From positions 1 to 43,748 of the forward strand of contig NZ_JAGGPN010000054.1 in the NCBI RefSeq assembly GCF_018613795.1: 43,748 nt of DNA, in the 5' to 3' direction. Shown here piece after piece: positions 41,760-43,748 of this stretch. This stretch comes from Arthrobacter sp. ISL-65. GTDB taxonomy: Bacteria; Actinomycetota; Actinomycetes; Actinomycetales; Micrococcaceae. A program made the position numbers and the translations under genes. The notes beneath the pieces were generated by a model. It did no database searches and was not told the DNA's origin. It saw only the letters and a list, made by a program, of their open reading frames with translations. Every line of letters starts with the position of its first letter. Within the stretch, counting starts at the first letter, position 1.

Positions 41760-41862
41760 TGCCAGACGTGAGGCTGTGGTAGGCCGAGCATCTGAAAAAG
41801 CGTCGCTACGGTTCGTGGTCCAACTCTCCTGAGCGAGGTGAGGGACTGGCTATCATGGCTCA

Positions 41863-42618
41863 ATGACCCAGCCGCCCGGCATCCGCGCGAAGATCGACAG
41901 GGCAATGGAGCACCTGCTGAAGCTCGACGACGAGCTTCACAGGTACCTCGATTTGGACCCGATTACCCTTGTCCGCCAAATCCAGCCCGATGGCGAAACC
42001 TCCGCCATAGCCGTGCGGGTGACAACACAACCACCAGTTTTACTCAGCGTCCTGGTTGGTGAAATTGCCCATCAGCTTCGTTCTGCGGTGGATCATATTG
42101 CTTACGGGTTGGTTCTCGCAGCCGGAAACACACCGACCACACGGACCTCGTTTCCCGTCTGCAAAAACCGACCAAACCGGCTTGCCGTGCATGGCGGGGT
42201 GTCCAATGAAGCTCTATCAAGGATTGAGGAACTCCAGCCTTATCAGCAGGACGATCCGTCAGCGCACCCGCTCTACGTGCTCAACGAACTCTGGAACGTG
42301 GATAAGCACCGGAGCCTGCATTTGACGGCACTGATGTTCACGAATACGCAGGTGTTCCTAGGCACCCCGGCCGGATCTTCCCTTGTGGGGGGCCAGTTGC
42401 AAACAGGGGCTATAGGCGACAATGGCGTAATCGGTGTCTTTAGGTTCGCTAATGGTGAGATAGACCCAGAACTGGAAATAACAGCGATGGGGTCGTCCTT
42501 TGTAGGACTCGACGAGCCGGGGTCGTCGCCCAGCAACTATCCCGTACAAAGCCTGCTTGAGTATTTGTACAACTACGTTTCCAAGGAGATGCTTCCAAGG
42601 TTCGAGCCTCTGCTGTGA
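41863..42618 (+). CDS. Hypothetical protein with HEPN-like RX4H motif
   Basis: A 251-aa soluble protein. The N-terminal region (RAMEHLLKLDDELHRYLDLD) is followed by EIAHQLRSAVDHIAYGLVLA, where RSAVDH fits the RX4-6H motif of HEPN RNases. The C-terminal half is beta-rich (VFRFANGEIDPELEI). Similar proteins with LRSALDH recur in actinobacteria without a name. An RNase role is a guess based on the motif and on the neighbouring Abi gene. The ATG lies at 41863; no clear ribosome site. Confidence 0.7.
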   Translation: MTQPPGIRAKIDRAMEHLLKLDDELHRYLDLDPITLVRQIQPDGETSAIAVRVTTQPPVLLSVLVGEIAHQLRSAVDHIAYGLVLAAGNTPTTRTSFPVCKNRPNRLAVHGGVSNEALSRIEELQPYQQDDPSAHPLYVLNELWNVDKHRSLHLTALMFTNTQVFLGTPAGSSLVGGQLQTGAIGDNGVIGVFRFANGEIDPELEITAMGSSFVGLDEPGSSPSNYPVQSLLEYLYNYVSKEMLPRFEPLL

Positions 42619-42638
42619 GGCCTTGCCGGGTCCGTCCG

Positions 42639-43292
42639 CTAGTCCTGCAGGTCGTCCGAACGCATGGCTCGCTCGACGCGGCCGAGGACTCGCGTAAGCT
42701 CGCGGTTGCCTTTAGTGAGTGCCTCCGTCATCGACTTTAGATTGCCCGGGTCACGCAGTGCCATCGCCTTTGCATCCGCATAGTCGAGCACATACACGAG
42801 CGGATCCGCCGGCCCGAAGGGACCATCGAAAGCAATCGTCACTGTGTGTCGGTGAAAGGTACGTTCTTCGAAAATCTCGACGTGTGTGCCCAGGCTCCAA
42901 CGCATCTCCCGGCCGGGCGGGATCGAGGCGAACCCGTTTGCGAAACCCGGGAGATCCAGGAGGTTCTTCTCAATAGTGAAGGCGGACGAGCGCTGGATAG
43001 GTGGGTCCATGGTCACTCGAACATTGGTTGCAACGGTTGGCCCTTCATTCTTCAATACGAGGTCAACCACGTAATAGGAAACCGGATCAGCTCGGAAATC
43101 GACCCATATGTAGGGCTGCTGCTGGTCCCGGTAGAGCTGTTCTTGAATCTCGGTCTGCCGCTTCGCAAGCACCACCTGTTCTTTGGCGGACTCCGCTTGC
43201 TGCTTGGCTGAGCGCGCCTGGGCTCTTGTCCAAATCACTGCCACAACTGCAACCACGGCCGCCGCGAGTGATACCCAATCCCCTGCCTGCAT
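42639..43292 (-). CDS. Membrane-anchored hypothetical protein with coiled coil
   Basis: A 217-aa protein. One N-terminal membrane segment (VSLAAAVVAVVAVIWT) is followed by a coiled coil (ARSAKQQAESAKEQVVLAKR) and a beta domain (YIWVDFRADPVSYYVVDLVL, TVATNVRVTMDPPI, GREMRWSLGT), resembling a cell-surface or cytosolic Ig-like fold. The family is common in actinobacteria and unnamed as far as I know. It converges with the gene at 41863-42618. Its role is not known. Confidence 0.75.
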   Translation of the reverse strand: MQAGDWVSLAAAVVAVVAVIWTRAQARSAKQQAESAKEQVVLAKRQTEIQEQLYRDQQQPYIWVDFRADPVSYYVVDLVLKNEGPTVATNVRVTMDPPIQRSSAFTIEKNLLDLPGFANGFASIPPGREMRWSLGTHVEIFEERTFHRHTVTIAFDGPFGPADPLVYVLDYADAKAMALRDPGNLKSMTEALTKGNRELTRVLGRVERAMRSDDLQD

Positions 43293-43748
43293 TTTTGACT
43301 ATTCGCCTCCCCGTAGAGATTTGGACGATACCAGTTTCATTTGTTGCTGAGTAACCGAACTGGCACCGACGACTCAGATTCGGAGGGCTCCGCCAGGCAC
43401 CTGTGCCCGGAAGCCAGATGAAGTTTCTGGGAGTGCTTGGCCGCCCGCGTCGGCCTGAGCAGTAGTAGTCCTCGGATCCCAGCAGCACTGGCTCCGGCGT
43501 GGGCTTGGGCGGGAGCGCGACAACAAGTCGCCATATGGGACCGTTCCGGCAGCGATTTAGGCGCGACTTAATCCCGGGCGTACCCGACGAGGTGCGCGTC
43601 CGCCAGTGTAGCGCTAGAGCCACCACCAACGGGCAGTTTCTCGGGCAGGGCATACGCGCATTGGAAGGGCAGTACTTACGCGGAAGCTTGCCCTGGGGAA
43701 GTGGACCTACAGTGTCGCGTTGGAGGACCCTTGGGTTCTTGTGGTGAT
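43293..43748. other. Window end without a convincing gene
   Basis: Open frames on both strands (for example 43499-43747) lack family features or a supported start. The region could contain the promoter of the membrane-anchored gene and a partial gene cut by the window edge. Confidence 0.4.

Noticed and set aside
43087..43653. 188-codon minus-strand frame at the window end
   Set aside because: Overlaps the better-supported gene 42639-43292 in another frame and lacks a recognisable domain.

Overview
The window looks like part of a large plasmid, or plasmid-derived accessory DNA, from a high-GC actinobacterium, most likely Arthrobacter, Pseudarthrobacter or a relative (Micrococcaceae). The basis is the GC-rich codon use with many GTG and TTG starts, a DUF4193 gene, an SCO6880-type conjugation gene cluster, and a ParA, primase-type Rep and transfer backbone typical of actinobacterial plasmids. 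The genus is inferred. No rRNA, tRNA or CRISPR array was seen.

Left part (1-22 kb) is accessory and partly decayed. It holds a 46-bp tandem repeat; a complete IS3-family element with a -1 frameshift signal; a DinB-like gene; a DUF1508 gene with an unknown partner; a DUF695-like gene; a Schlafen/AlbA_2-type gene lying between two copies of a 26-bp palindromic site and next to a small serine recombinase; and a cluster of small stress or regulatory genes (two paralogous single-domain response regulators, cold-shock protein, DUF4193, CBS-pair protein, SRPBCC protein, MarR and TetR regulators). An IS110-family element has a frameshifted transposase. Broken DUF3618, VOC and MarR genes lie on either side of it.

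Centre (22.2-27.6 kb) is the replication and partition core. About 1.4 kb of non-coding DNA carries at least a dozen copies of the palindrome TTCATGCATGAA or close variants, spaced about 75-180 bp apart. It is followed by a two-gene operon: a ParA ATPase without the usual signature lysine, and a small protein with an Ala/Pro-repeat N-terminus and a ribbon-helix-helix-like C-terminus. One more copy of the palindrome sits in the loop of the operon's terminator. A primase-like Rep gene, a second RHH-like gene and iteron-like repeats follow. The heptamer GGGGGAG changes strand exactly across this region (only on the minus strand left of 21.7 kb, only on the plus strand right of 23.5 kb), as expected if the partition array lies at or near the replication origin.

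Right part (28.2-40.0 kb) is a conjugative type IV secretion locus. A minus-strand operon (CHAP hydrolase, lipoprotein, MinD-like ATPase, preceded by a small HTH protein) diverges from a plus-strand operon of DUF6668, pilin-like, VirB8-like, VirB6-like, SCO6880 (VirB3 plus VirB4 N-part), VirB4 C-terminal ATPase, VirD4 coupling protein and DUF4913, many of them translationally overlapped. No relaxase is visible. The end (40.1-43.3 kb) is a cargo or defence-like segment: a twice-frameshifted unknown gene, an Abi_C abortive-infection gene, a protein with a possible HEPN-type motif and a membrane-anchored protein.

In working terms, the ParA/RHH pair and the palindrome array would segregate the molecule, Rep would replicate it, the transfer locus would spread it, and the flanking cargo and mobile elements record repeated insertion and decay.
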